From positions 1-29,983 of the forward strand of contig NZ_JBEZFP010000119.1 in assembly GCF_040649515.1 (NCBI RefSeq): 29,983 nucleotides of DNA, written 5' to 3'. The stretch is from Yinghuangia elevatio. Its GTDB lineage: Bacteria > Actinomycetota > Actinomycetes > Streptomycetales > Streptomycetaceae. Made by a program: the position numbers and the translations under genes. The notes under the pieces are model-generated. The model was not told where the DNA came from. It saw only the letters and a list, made by a program, of their open reading frames with translations, and searched no databases. Shown here one piece after another: positions 15,493 through 23,030 of the stretch (the first letter of the stretch is position 1; each line of letters opens with the position of its first letter).

Positions 15493-15556
15493 GTGTCCTC
15501 CAGCGGTTGTGTGCCGATCGTGCACCCCGGACTTCCCCTCGAGGCATCGTCGACGT

Positions 15557-15575
15557 TAAGGTTAGGCTTACCTAA
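15557..15575. promoter_or_regulatory. Iron box (IdeR/DmdR1-type operator)
   Basis: The 19-mer TAAGGTTAGGCTTACCTAA matches the actinobacterial iron-box consensus TTAGGTTAGGCTAACCTAA at 17 of 19 positions. It lies 65 bases upstream of the DUF2470 gene and 43 bases upstream of rpsD, in the divergent promoter region. IdeR/DmdR1 with Fe(II) would repress from here. The DUF2470 gene is the more likely target on functional grounds, but an effect on rpsD cannot be excluded. Confidence 0.8.
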
Positions 15576-15617
15576 GAAGGCCGCGGCTGGCAAGTACCCA
15601 CCGATTCGGAGGATCCG

Positions 15618-16226
15618 TTGAACCAGGCCCGCCCCAAGGTCAAGCGCAGCCGAGCGCTCGGCGTCGCGCTGACCCCGAAAGCCCAGCGCTACCTGGAGAA
15701 CCGCCCGTACCCTCCGGGGGAGCATGGCCGCGGCCGCAAGCAGGCGTCGGACTACAAGGTGCGCCTGCTGGAGAAGCAGAAGCTCCGCGCGCAGTACGAC
15801 ATCAACGAGACGCAGATGCGTGCCGCCTTCGACACCGCGCACAAGCACCAGGGCAAGACCGGCGACGAGATGGTCATCTCCCTCGAACGCCGTCTGGACG
15901 CCTTCGTGCTGCGCGCCGGATTCGCGCGCACCATCTACCAGGCCCGCCAGATGGTCAGCCACGGCCACTTCGAGGTCAACGGCGGCAAGGTCGACCGGCC
16001 CAGCTACAAGCTGCGCCCCGAGGACGTCGTCGGCGTGCGCGAACGCAGCCGTGAGAAGCCGCTGTTCCAGGTCGTGCGGGCAGGTGGCTTCGCCGCCGAG
16101 ACCACGCCCAAGTACATCGAGGTGAACCTGCCGGCGCTGGTCGCCCGGCTCGACCGGCTGCCGCAGCGCCGGGAGATCCCGGTGATCTGCGACGAGCAGC
16201 TCGTGGTCGAGTACTACTCGCGCTGA
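15618..16226 (+). CDS. rpsD: 30S ribosomal protein S4, zinc-free form
   Basis: S4 binds the 16S rRNA 5' domain and nucleates small-subunit assembly. The 202-residue protein shows the S4 N-terminal domain (RPYPPGEHGRGRK) and the S4 RNA-binding domain (LERRLDAFVLRAGFARTIYQARQMVSHGHFEVNG at about 93-126), and ends with the typical IPVICDEQLVVEYY. The N-terminal region has no cysteines, so this is the C-minus form without the zinc site. That form is normal in streptomycetes. The TTG start is supported by a CGGAGG ribosome site seven bases before it and by homologous N-termini. It is transcribed alone and followed by a strong terminator. Confidence 0.97.
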   Translation: MNQARPKVKRSRALGVALTPKAQRYLENRPYPPGEHGRGRKQASDYKVRLLEKQKLRAQYDINETQMRAAFDTAHKHQGKTGDEMVISLERRLDAFVLRAGFARTIYQARQMVSHGHFEVNGGKVDRPSYKLRPEDVVGVRERSREKPLFQVVRAGGFAAETTPKYIEVNLPALVARLDRLPQRREIPVICDEQLVVEYYSR

Positions 16227-16249
16227 CCCCCGCACGCCCGGACCAAAAA

Positions 16250-16282
16250 GAGGGCCCCGCTCCGGATCGGAGCGGGGCCCTC
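16250..16282 (+). terminator. rpsD transcription terminator
   Basis: A perfect 15-bp stem with a three-base GAT loop starts 24 bases after the rpsD stop. The plus-strand side is followed only by TCGTTCCC. The left flank is AAAAA, so the structure would also terminate minus-strand transcription. It is the clearest terminator in the window. Confidence 0.9.
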
Positions 16283-16472
16283 TCGTTCCCCCGCGACTGC
16301 GGGGCAACCCTCACGCCTACCAACGAGCGTCCCGACCCGAGGTCACGCCCGTACGAGAGCCGATGACCGGCGAACATCGGGGAACGAGCCGCCGCGCGCG
16401 AGGTCACGCCCGGTCCGTGCGCTGCACCCCGCCCGGCCGGTAGTGTCAGGCGACCATCCCGCTACGGCGCGG

Positions 16473-16478
16473 TAGGGT
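16473..16478 (+). promoter_or_regulatory. Putative -10 element upstream of the DUF948-alaS unit
   Basis: TAGGGT lies about 100 bases before the DUF948 start in the 294-base gap after the rpsD terminator. The upstream GCGACC at a 17-base spacer is a poor -35. It is the best promoter candidate for the DUF948-DUF6167-alaS operon. Confidence 0.35.
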
Positions 16479-16576
16479 CGGGGCTTCCGGGGTCGCCCGA
16501 GCGGCTGTGTCCCAGGTGACGCCCTCTCAGCTTGTCGTCCGCCGTTGTCTTTCGGCCATTGAAGGAGCGCATCAAG

Positions 16577-17005
16577 GTGTCGGGTGGCGAAGTCGCGCTG
16601 ATGATCATCGCGACGTTCTGGGCGATTCTCGTCGCCTTCCTCGCGCTGGTGCTGGTGAAGCTGGTCAAGGTGCTCAAGGAGGCCACCCGCCTGGTCTCCG
16701 ACATCGCCGACCGCACACCGCCCCTGCTGGATGAGATGACCGACGCCGTCCGCGCGACCAACGCGCAGCTGGCCCGTGTCGACCAAATCGCCGGGAACGT
16801 GCAGACGATGTCGACGAACGCCACCGCGTTGTCCTCGACCGTGGCCGCCACCCTCGGCGGCCCGCTGGTCAAGACCGCGGCGTTCTCGTACGGCGTGCGC
16901 CGTGCCCTGTCCGCCCAGCAACGCGCCGAATTCGCCAAGCGCGTACGCTCCACCGCCAGGGCGGAGCGCATCGCCCGCCAGCGCGCCGCGCGCGGGAGGT
17001 CATGA
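16577..17005 (+). CDS. DUF948 family membrane-anchored protein
   Basis: This 142-residue protein has a single N-terminal membrane helix (about 7-30) followed by a long heptad-like helical region (LVKLVKVLKEATRLVSDIADRTPPLLDEM...) typical of DUF948 (PF06103), and a basic Arg-rich tail. It has no catalytic motifs. The GTG start has GAAGGAGC eight bases upstream. An in-frame start 15 codons earlier would place charged residues before the helix and is less likely. The next gene begins one base after its stop. This gene pair directly upstream of alaS is, from memory, conserved in Streptomyces. Function is unknown, and a cell-envelope role is a guess from topology. Confidence 0.85.
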   Translation: MSGGEVALMIIATFWAILVAFLALVLVKLVKVLKEATRLVSDIADRTPPLLDEMTDAVRATNAQLARVDQIAGNVQTMSTNATALSSTVAATLGGPLVKTAAFSYGVRRALSAQQRAEFAKRVRSTARAERIARQRAARGRS

Positions 17006-17006
17006 C

Positions 17007-17510
17007 ATGGCACGGCTGTTCTGGATGGCCGTCGGTGCGGGCGCGGGCATGTGGGCCGCACGCAAGGTGAAGGACAAGGCGGCGAAGTACACCCCCGAGG
17101 GAGTCGCCGACAACGTCACCGGAATCGGCGACGCCATCCGCTACTTCGCCGACGAGGTACGCGCCGGCATGGCCGAGCGCGAGTCCGAGCTCTACCGCGC
17201 GATCGGCGCCGACGTGACGGCGGCCGCGGCGCCTCCCGTCCTCCCCGGACCCCAGGTGCTGCCCGGCCGCCACCAGATGCGGGCGCTGCCCGCGGCCCGC
17301 GCGCCGTACCGTGGACAGGATGCGTACGGCCGGGACGTCTACGACGCCTACGAGTACGACGAGGCCGCGTACGACGGCTACGACGCATACGACAGGCACG
17401 ACAATCAACAGGGCTTCCGCCTCGGCCTCGCCCGCGGCGCAGCTCCCGCATCGACACCGCGCGAACAACGCCGCGGTCGCGCCAGGTACGACCGGAAGGA
17501 CCGACGCTGA
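17007..17510 (+). CDS. DUF6167-like conserved protein with Tyr/Asp-rich tail
   Basis: This 167-residue protein has a short hydrophobic N-terminus (FWMAVGAGAGMWAARKV), an amphipathic stretch (VADNVTGIGDAIRYFADEVRAGMAERESEL) and a disordered C-terminal half. The tail at about 103-133 contains many Tyr and Asp residues (DAYGRDVYDAYEYDEAAYDGYDAYD) and then turns Arg-rich. It looks like the small actinobacterial family found between DUF948 and alaS. The ATG follows GGGAGG, and the stop overlaps the alaS ATG by one base (TGATG), so it is translationally coupled to alaS. Function is unknown. Confidence 0.8.
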   Translation: MARLFWMAVGAGAGMWAARKVKDKAAKYTPEGVADNVTGIGDAIRYFADEVRAGMAERESELYRAIGADVTAAAAPPVLPGPQVLPGRHQMRALPAARAPYRGQDAYGRDVYDAYEYDEAAYDGYDAYDRHDNQQGFRLGLARGAAPASTPREQRRGRARYDRKDRR

Positions 17511-20179
17511 TGGATTCCGCAGAGATCCGTAGCCGCTGGCTGCGCTTCTTCGAGGAGCGCGGACATACCGTCGTGCCGTCCGCGTCGCTGGTCGCCGACG
17601 ACCCGACGCTCCTCCTGGTGAACGCCGGCATGGTGCCGTTCAAGCCGTACTTCCTCGGCGAGGTCAAGCCGCCGTACCCGCGCGCGACCAGCGTTCAGAA
17701 GTGTGTGCGCACCCTCGACATCGACGAGGTCGGCAAGACCACCCGGCACGGGTCGTTCTTCCAGATGTGCGGCAACTTCTCGTTCGGCGACTACTTCAAG
17801 GAGCGGGCGATCACGCTCGCCTGGGAGTTGCTGACCAGCCCCGTCGCGGACGGCGGCTACGGCCTGGAGCCCGAGAAGCTCTGGATCACCGTCTACCTCG
17901 ACGACGACGAGGCCGAGTCGATCTGGCGCGACAAGATCGGCGTGCCCGCGGAGCGCATCCAGCGCCTGGGCAAGAAGGACAACTTCTGGTCGATGGGCGT
18001 GCCCGGACCGTGCGGCCCGTGCTCGGAGATCAACTACGACCGCGGCCCGGAGTACGGCGAGGAGGGCGGCCCCGCCGTCAACGGCGAGCGCTACCTGGAG
18101 ATCTGGAACCTGGTCTTCATGCAGTACATCCGCGGCGCGGGCATCGGCAAGGACGACTTCGAGATCCTCGGCGACCTGCCCGCGAAGAGCGTCGACACCG
18201 GCCTCGGCCTCGAACGCCTCGCGTGCATCCTCCAAGGTGTCGACAACCTGTACGAGATCGACACCTCGCGCATGATCCTCGACCGCGCCGCCGAGCTGAC
18301 CGGCCACCGCTACGGCGGCGACCTCAGGTCGGACGTCTCGCTGCGCGTCATCGCCGACCACGTGCGCACCGCGGTCATGCTCATCGGCGACGGCGTGGTG
18401 CCCGGCAACGAGGGCCGCGGGTACGTGCTGCGCCGCATGATGCGCCGCGCGATCCGCAACATGCGGCTGCTCGGCGCCCAGGGCCCCACGCTCAGCGAGC
18501 TGGTCGCCACGACCATCGACGCGATGGGCCCGCAGTACCCCGAACTGGTCGCCGACGCCAAGCGCATCGACTCGGTCGCCGTCGCCGAGGAGGCCCGCTT
18601 CCTCGACAAGATCGTCACCGGCACCTCGATCCTGGACAGCGAGATCGGCAAGGCGAAGGCCGCCGGCGCCACGACGCTCCCGGGCACCGCGGCGTTCGCG
18701 CTGCACGACACCCACGGCTTCCCCATCGACCTCACCCTGGAGATGGCGGCCGAGCAGGGCCTCGAGGTCGACGAGGACGGCTTCCGCCGCCTGATGGCCG
18801 AGCAGAAGCAGCGGGCCAAGGAGGACGCGCGGGCCAAGAAGCACGGCCACGCCGACGTGTCCGCGTACCGCGAGGTCGCCGACACCTCCGGGGCCACCCA
18901 GTTCACCGGCTACCTCCTCAACGAGGGCGAGGCGACCGTCGTCGGCCTCCTCGTCGACGGCGTGTCCGCACCCGCCGCGCACGAAGGCGACGAGGTCGAG
19001 GTCGTCCTCGACCGCACCCCCTTCTACGCCGAGGGCGGCGGCCAGCTCGCCGATACCGGGCGCATCCGTATCGAGGGCGGCGCCGTCGTCGAGGTCCGCG
19101 ACGTGCAGCAGCCGGTGCCGGGGGTCAGCGTGCACCGCGGCACCGTGCAGGTCGGCGAGATCACCGTCGGGTCGTCCGCGTTCGCGAGCATCGACCTCGA
19201 CCGCCGCCGCGCCATCGCCCGCGCGCACAGCGCCACCCACCTGACCCACCAGGCGCTGCGCGACGCGCTCGGCCCGACCGCCGCGCAGGCCGGCTCGGAG
19301 AACGCGCCCGGCCGCTTCCGGTTCGACTTCGGCGCCCCCGCCGCGGTCCCCGGCGGCGTCCTGACCGACGTCGAGCAGAAGATCAACGAGGTCCTGGCCC
19401 GCGACCTGGACGTCATGGCCGAGGTCATGAGCATGGACGAGGCGCGCAAGCAGGGCGCCACCGCCATGTTCGGCGAGAAGTACGGCGACGAGGTCCGCGT
19501 CGTCACGATCGGCGACTACTCCAAGGAACTGTGCGGCGGCACGCACGTGCACAACACCGCGCAGCTCGGCCTGGTCAAGCTGCTCGGCGAGTCGTCGATC
19601 GGTGCGGGGGTGCGCCGGGTGGAGGCGCTCGTCGGCGTCGACGCGTACCGCTTCCTGGCCCGCGAGCACACGATCGTCAACCAGCTCACCGACGTTGTGA
19701 AGGGCCGTCCCGAGGAACTGCCCGAGCGCGTCTCGTCGATCGTCGCCAAGCTCCGCGAGGCGGAGAAGGAGATCGACCGGATGCGCGCGGCCCAGGTGCT
19801 GCAGGCGTCCGCGAGCCTGGCCGAGCAGGCGTCCGACGTGCACGGCGTCGCGCTGGTCGCGCACCGGGTGGCCGACGGGACGTCGACCGACGACCTGCGC
19901 AAGCTCGCGCTCGACGTACGGCAGCGGCTCAACGCCCGCCCGGCCGTCGTCGCCGTGGTCTCGGTGGTGAACAACAAGCCCATGGTGGTCGTGGCGACCA
20001 ACGAGACCGCGCGCGAGCGCGGCGTCAAGGCCGGCGAACTGGTGCGCACCGCGGCCAAGGCGCTCGGCGGGGGCGGCGGCGGCAAGGACGACGTCGCGCA
20101 AGGCGGCGGGCAGAACCCGGCGGCCGTCGAGGACGCCCTCGCCGCGGTGGCGCGCACGGTCGCCGAACGGGCGGCCTAG
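17510..20179 (+). CDS. alaS: Alanyl-tRNA synthetase
   Basis: AlaRS charges tRNA-Ala and edits mischarged Ser and Gly. The 889 residues contain the class II catalytic domain at the N-terminus (SAEIRSRWLRFFEERGH, the motif-2-like block SVQKCVRTLDIDEVGKTTRHGSFFQMCGNFSFGDYFK, and GLGLERL), the tRNA-recognition helical domain, and the editing domain with zinc ligands His573/His577 (HSATH) and Cys675/His679 (CGGTH). It ends with the C-Ala domain, which has a glycine-rich loop (GGGGGGKDD). Length is normal. The ATG overlaps the previous stop and has GGAAGGA about ten bases upstream. Confidence 0.98.
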   Translation: MDSAEIRSRWLRFFEERGHTVVPSASLVADDPTLLLVNAGMVPFKPYFLGEVKPPYPRATSVQKCVRTLDIDEVGKTTRHGSFFQMCGNFSFGDYFKERAITLAWELLTSPVADGGYGLEPEKLWITVYLDDDEAESIWRDKIGVPAERIQRLGKKDNFWSMGVPGPCGPCSEINYDRGPEYGEEGGPAVNGERYLEIWNLVFMQYIRGAGIGKDDFEILGDLPAKSVDTGLGLERLACILQGVDNLYEIDTSRMILDRAAELTGHRYGGDLRSDVSLRVIADHVRTAVMLIGDGVVPGNEGRGYVLRRMMRRAIRNMRLLGAQGPTLSELVATTIDAMGPQYPELVADAKRIDSVAVAEEARFLDKIVTGTSILDSEIGKAKAAGATTLPGTAAFALHDTHGFPIDLTLEMAAEQGLEVDEDGFRRLMAEQKQRAKEDARAKKHGHADVSAYREVADTSGATQFTGYLLNEGEATVVGLLVDGVSAPAAHEGDEVEVVLDRTPFYAEGGGQLADTGRIRIEGGAVVEVRDVQQPVPGVSVHRGTVQVGEITVGSSAFASIDLDRRRAIARAHSATHLTHQALRDALGPTAAQAGSENAPGRFRFDFGAPAAVPGGVLTDVEQKINEVLARDLDVMAEVMSMDEARKQGATAMFGEKYGDEVRVVTIGDYSKELCGGTHVHNTAQLGLVKLLGESSIGAGVRRVEALVGVDAYRFLAREHTIVNQLTDVVKGRPEELPERVSSIVAKLREAEKEIDRMRAAQVLQASASLAEQASDVHGVALVAHRVADGTSTDDLRKLALDVRQRLNARPAVVAVVSVVNNKPMVVVATNETARERGVKAGELVRTAAKALGGGGGGKDDVAQGGGQNPAAVEDALAAVARTVAERAA

Positions 20180-20262
20180 TTGGGGACCCGGATGGGGGGA
20201 CGCGGCGCGGTCCACGGCACTGCGCGGTGTCCCCGGTCCCCGGTGCCTTTGGGGAGGCACCG

Positions 20263-20844
20263 GTGAGGCGAGGAGTACGCATCGCCGTCGATGTCGGCGA
20301 CGTCCGCGTGGGCGTCGCCGCCAGTGACCCGCACGGCCTGGTCGCGACCCCGGTCGAGACGGTCAAGGCGGGGCGCGGCGACATCGCCCGCATCGCGGCG
20401 CTGGTCGCCGAGCGCGAGGCCGTCGAGGTGATCGTCGGCCTGCCGCGCTCGTTGTCCGGCCGGGAGGGGCCCGCGGCCGCGAAGGTGCGTGCCTTCGCGT
20501 CCCGGTTGGCCGCCGCGATTGCTCCGGTCGGCGTACGACTTGTCGACGAGCGGCTGACGACCGTGACCGCGACGCGAGATCTGCGCGCCTCGGGGGTACG
20601 CGGCAAAAAGGCCCGTACCGTCGTGGACCAGGCAGCGGCGGTCGTCATCCTGCAGAACGCGCTCGAAACGGAGAGGACTTCGGGACTCCCACCCGGCCAG
20701 GCGGTTCCTGGTACAACCAGTCCTACTGGTGATACCAGTAGCACCGGAACCACCGAACCGTCCTCGGGCGGCGAGTCCGCCCGAGACGCATCCCTGCCCG
20801 CGGCCCACGGCCCGACCCAGGCGGAGACCACCCCAGATGAGTGA
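20263..20844 (+). CDS. ruvX: RuvX/YqgF family Holliday-junction resolvase-like nuclease, extended tail
   Basis: YqgF/RuvX proteins have an RNase H-like fold and are linked to pre-16S rRNA 5' maturation and possibly to resolving recombination intermediates. Conserved blocks are GVRIAVDVGDVRVGVA (first acidic residue in strand 1; many homologues read D-x-G here), VIVGLPRSLSGREGPAA, VRLVDERLTTVTA and the C-terminal DQAAAVVILQNAL. The 193 residues exceed the family norm of about 140-165. From about residue 148 there is a Thr/Ser/Gly/Pro tail, part of which uses A/T-ending codons unlike the rest and holds two inverted repeats. The GTG start has GGGGAGG six bases upstream. The stop overlaps the mltG start by eight bases. 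Confidence 0.93.
   Translation: MRRGVRIAVDVGDVRVGVAASDPHGLVATPVETVKAGRGDIARIAALVAEREAVEVIVGLPRSLSGREGPAAAKVRAFASRLAAAIAPVGVRLVDERLTTVTATRDLRASGVRGKKARTVVDQAAAVVILQNALETERTSGLPPGQAVPGTTSPTGDTSSTGTTEPSSGGESARDASLPAAHGPTQAETTPDE
20708..20738. promoter_or_regulatory. Paired CTGGT-N3-ACCAG dyads inside ruvX
   Basis: Two perfect 13-bp dyads of form CTGGT-N3-ACCAG lie at 20708-20720 and 20726-20738, 18 bases apart centre to centre. The form equals the half-site layout of FadR-subfamily GntR operators (TGGT-N3-ACCA). They sit in the ruvX tail, about 100-130 bases before mltG. The Streptomyces DasR site has a four-base centre, so it does not fit exactly. The protein bound, if any, is unknown. Confidence 0.5.
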
Positions 20845-21979
20845 CCTCGGACTGACGATGGACACGGAGCCGCGCAGTCGGCGCCGGGGCAAAAACGGAG
20901 GTTCGCGCGGACGCCGCAAGGAGAAGCGCGGACGCAGCGGCTGTGCCGTCTTCATCGCCTTCGCCGTCGTGATCGGCCTTCTGCTGACCGGCGGGTGGTT
21001 CGCGTACGGCTTCGTGAAGGACCGTTTCGGCCCCCCGCCGGACTATTCCGGGGCCGGCGTCGAGGGTTCGTCCGTCGTGGTCGTCGTCAAGCCCGGGTGG
21101 GTCGCGTCGCAGATCGGCAACGAGCTGAAGCGCGCCAAGGTGGTCAAGAGCGTCGACGCCTTCACCAAGGCGTACACCGGGGACAAGCAGCAGCGGAACA
21201 TCGAGGCCAGCGCGTACGTGCTCAAGGAGCACATGTCGGCGAAGTCGGCCTTCGAGTTCATGGTCAACCGCGCCAACCGGCAGAACATCACGCCGGGCGA
21301 GGGGCTGCGGGCGAGCAAGGTGCTCGACATCGTCGCCAAGAAGCTGAACGTCCCGTTCGCCGATGTCGAGGCCGCGTCGAAGGACCCCGCGCTCGGACTG
21401 CCCGAATGGGCGGGCGGCAACATCGAGGGCTTCCTCTGGCCGGCGCAGTACGCGGCGGCGCCGGGGATGAAGCCGATCGACGTACTCAAGGACATGGTCA
21501 ACACGTCCAAGAACAAGTACGCGACGATGAAACTCGAGGAAAAGGCCGCGGCGGTCGGCAAGTCGCCCTACGACATACTGAAGATGGCCAGCATCATCCA
21601 GGCGGAGGTGCGCAACACCGAGGACATGACCAAAGTCTCCGAGGTCATCTACAACCGGTTGAACAAGAACATGTCGCTCGGCATGGACTCGACTGTCAAC
21701 TACGTCCTCAACAAGAGCGCGCTCCAGCTCACCGCCGCGGAACTCAACACCGACAGCCCCTACAACACGCGCATAAAGAAGGGGCTTCCGCCGACGCCGA
21801 TCAACAACCCGGGCGAGAAGGCGATCATCGCGGCGCTCTCGCCGACCCAGGGCAAGCTGCTCTACTTCGTGACGGTCAACCCGGACACCGGCGAGACCAA
21901 GTTCTCGGACAACCAGACGCAGTTCAACAAGGACGTTAAGGAACTCGAGCAGTGGCACAAGGACAACCCGGGCAGGTAG
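20837..21979 (+). CDS. mltG: Endolytic murein transglycosylase
   Basis: MltG cleaves nascent glycan strands at the outer face of the membrane and sets strand length. The 380-residue protein has a basic cytoplasmic head, one membrane helix (about 37-60), a LysM-like region and the YceG catalytic domain. The catalytic glutamate is most likely Glu257 in ASIIQAE, followed by the family motif VIYNRLNKNMSLGMDSTVNY and, further on, the PYNTRIKKGLPPTPINNPG block. The family ending (FVTVNPDTGETKFS...) is intact. The ATG overlaps the ruvX stop, and its own 3' end overlaps aroE by 28 bases. Its place between ruvX and aroE is the usual actinobacterial order. Confidence 0.95.
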   Translation: MSDLGLTMDTEPRSRRRGKNGGSRGRRKEKRGRSGCAVFIAFAVVIGLLLTGGWFAYGFVKDRFGPPPDYSGAGVEGSSVVVVVKPGWVASQIGNELKRAKVVKSVDAFTKAYTGDKQQRNIEASAYVLKEHMSAKSAFEFMVNRANRQNITPGEGLRASKVLDIVAKKLNVPFADVEAASKDPALGLPEWAGGNIEGFLWPAQYAAAPGMKPIDVLKDMVNTSKNKYATMKLEEKAAAVGKSPYDILKMASIIQAEVRNTEDMTKVSEVIYNRLNKNMSLGMDSTVNYVLNKSALQLTAAELNTDSPYNTRIKKGLPPTPINNPGEKAIIAALSPTQGKLLYFVTVNPDTGETKFSDNQTQFNKDVKELEQWHKDNPGR

Positions 21980-22812
21980 CAACGGCTGCGGGGGTCCATC
22001 GGGCCGCTGTACTCGGCTCCCCGATCACGCATTCGCTCTCGCCGGTCCTGCACCGGGCGGCGTACGCGGCGCTCGGACTCGCGGACTGGTCGTACGACGC
22101 GTTCGACGTCGACGAAGCCGGACTCCCGGACTTCGTCGGGGGATTGGACGCGTCGTGGGCCGGGCTCTCGCTGACCATGCCGCTCAAGCGGGCGATCCTG
22201 CCGCTGCTGGACGAGGTCTCGGAGACCGCGTCGGCGGTCGACGCCGTGAACACGGTCCTCATCGACCCGGAGGGCCGGCGCGTCGGGCACAACACCGATG
22301 TGCCGGGCCTGGTCGAGGCGTTGCGCGAACGCGGGGTCCACCGGGTCGAATCGGCGGCGGTGTTCGGCGCGGGCGCCACCGCCACTTCGGCGCTTGCGGC
22401 ACTGGCCACCATCTGTGACGGCCCGGTTCGGGCGTACGTCCGAGGCGCGGTGCGCGCGCACGAGATGTTCGAGTCGGGGGAGCGCCTGGGCGTCGAGATC
22501 CTGGTCCGCCCGTGGGAAGATGCCCACAAGGGCCTCGACTTCCCGCTTGTGATCTCCACGACGCCCAAAGGCGCGACCGACCATCTCGTCGACAGCGTCG
22601 CGTCCGCCCCCGGCGTGCTGTTCGACGTCGTCTACGACCCGTGGCCCACGGCTCTGGCGGCGGCCTGGTCGAAGGCGGGCGGTCCGGTGGTCGGCGGGCT
22701 CGACCTCCTGCTCCACCAAGCCGTGCTCCAGGTGGAACTGATGACGGGGTACCCCGGCCCCCTGGCTGAAATGCGCGCGGCAGGAGAGGCCGCCTTGGCG
22801 GCGCGCACCTGA
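21952..22812 (+). CDS. aroE: Shikimate dehydrogenase
   Basis: AroE reduces 3-dehydroshikimate to shikimate with NADPH. The 286-residue protein shows the shikimate-binding SLS (28-30), the catalytic Lys79 in TMPLK, Asn100 (AVNT), Asp116 (NTD), the nucleotide-binding GAGATATSALA (139-149) and a C-terminal GGLDLLLHQAVLQVE. The dinucleotide loop is GAGAT rather than the common GxGGA, a variation seen in actinobacterial AroE. The GTG at 21952 lies inside mltG, with AAGGA nine bases before it. No later good start precedes the conserved core, so the 28-base overlap is probably real. It is the last gene of the rightward alaS-aroE run. Confidence 0.92.
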   Translation: MAQGQPGQVATAAGVHRAAVLGSPITHSLSPVLHRAAYAALGLADWSYDAFDVDEAGLPDFVGGLDASWAGLSLTMPLKRAILPLLDEVSETASAVDAVNTVLIDPEGRRVGHNTDVPGLVEALRERGVHRVESAAVFGAGATATSALAALATICDGPVRAYVRGAVRAHEMFESGERLGVEILVRPWEDAHKGLDFPLVISTTPKGATDHLVDSVASAPGVLFDVVYDPWPTALAAAWSKAGGPVVGGLDLLLHQAVLQVELMTGYPGPLAEMRAAGEAALAART

Positions 22813-22819
22813 TCGGGGC

Positions 22820-22903
22820 GCGTCGCACGAGATGCGTCGCACGAGATGCGTCGCACAAGGTACGTCACGCGAGGTACGTCACGCGAGGTACGTCGCGTGG
22901 CGA
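22820..22903. repeat. 14-bp tandem repeat downstream of aroE
   Basis: About six units of a 14-bp sequence follow the aroE stop. Units 1 and 2 are identical (GCGTCGCACGAGAT), unit 3 is intermediate, units 4 and 5 are identical (ACGTCACGCGAGGT), and the sixth is degenerate. The pattern suggests stepwise duplication. It lies between convergent genes and does not encode protein. Confidence 0.85.
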
Positions 22904-23030
22904 ACCGGCGGGGCCCTTCCTGGCGGGAAAACGCCTCTTGCCGCCGCGGTTGCCACCCATGGTCGGAGGCCGACGCCGGAATTCGGTGCGCAGGCGGAGA
23001 ACTTGTGGTGCGCGCCCACTCACCCGATGC

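Noticed and set aside
17405..20260. A 951-codon minus-strand frame opposite alaS
   Set aside because: Antisense shadow of the alanyl-tRNA synthetase gene.
20708..20738. DasR (dre) operator
   Set aside because: Dre sites have a four-base centre between TGGT and ACCA half-sites. These dyads have three, closer to the FadR-type layout.
22820..22903. CRISPR array
   Set aside because: The 14-bp units are contiguous with no spacers, and no cas genes are present.
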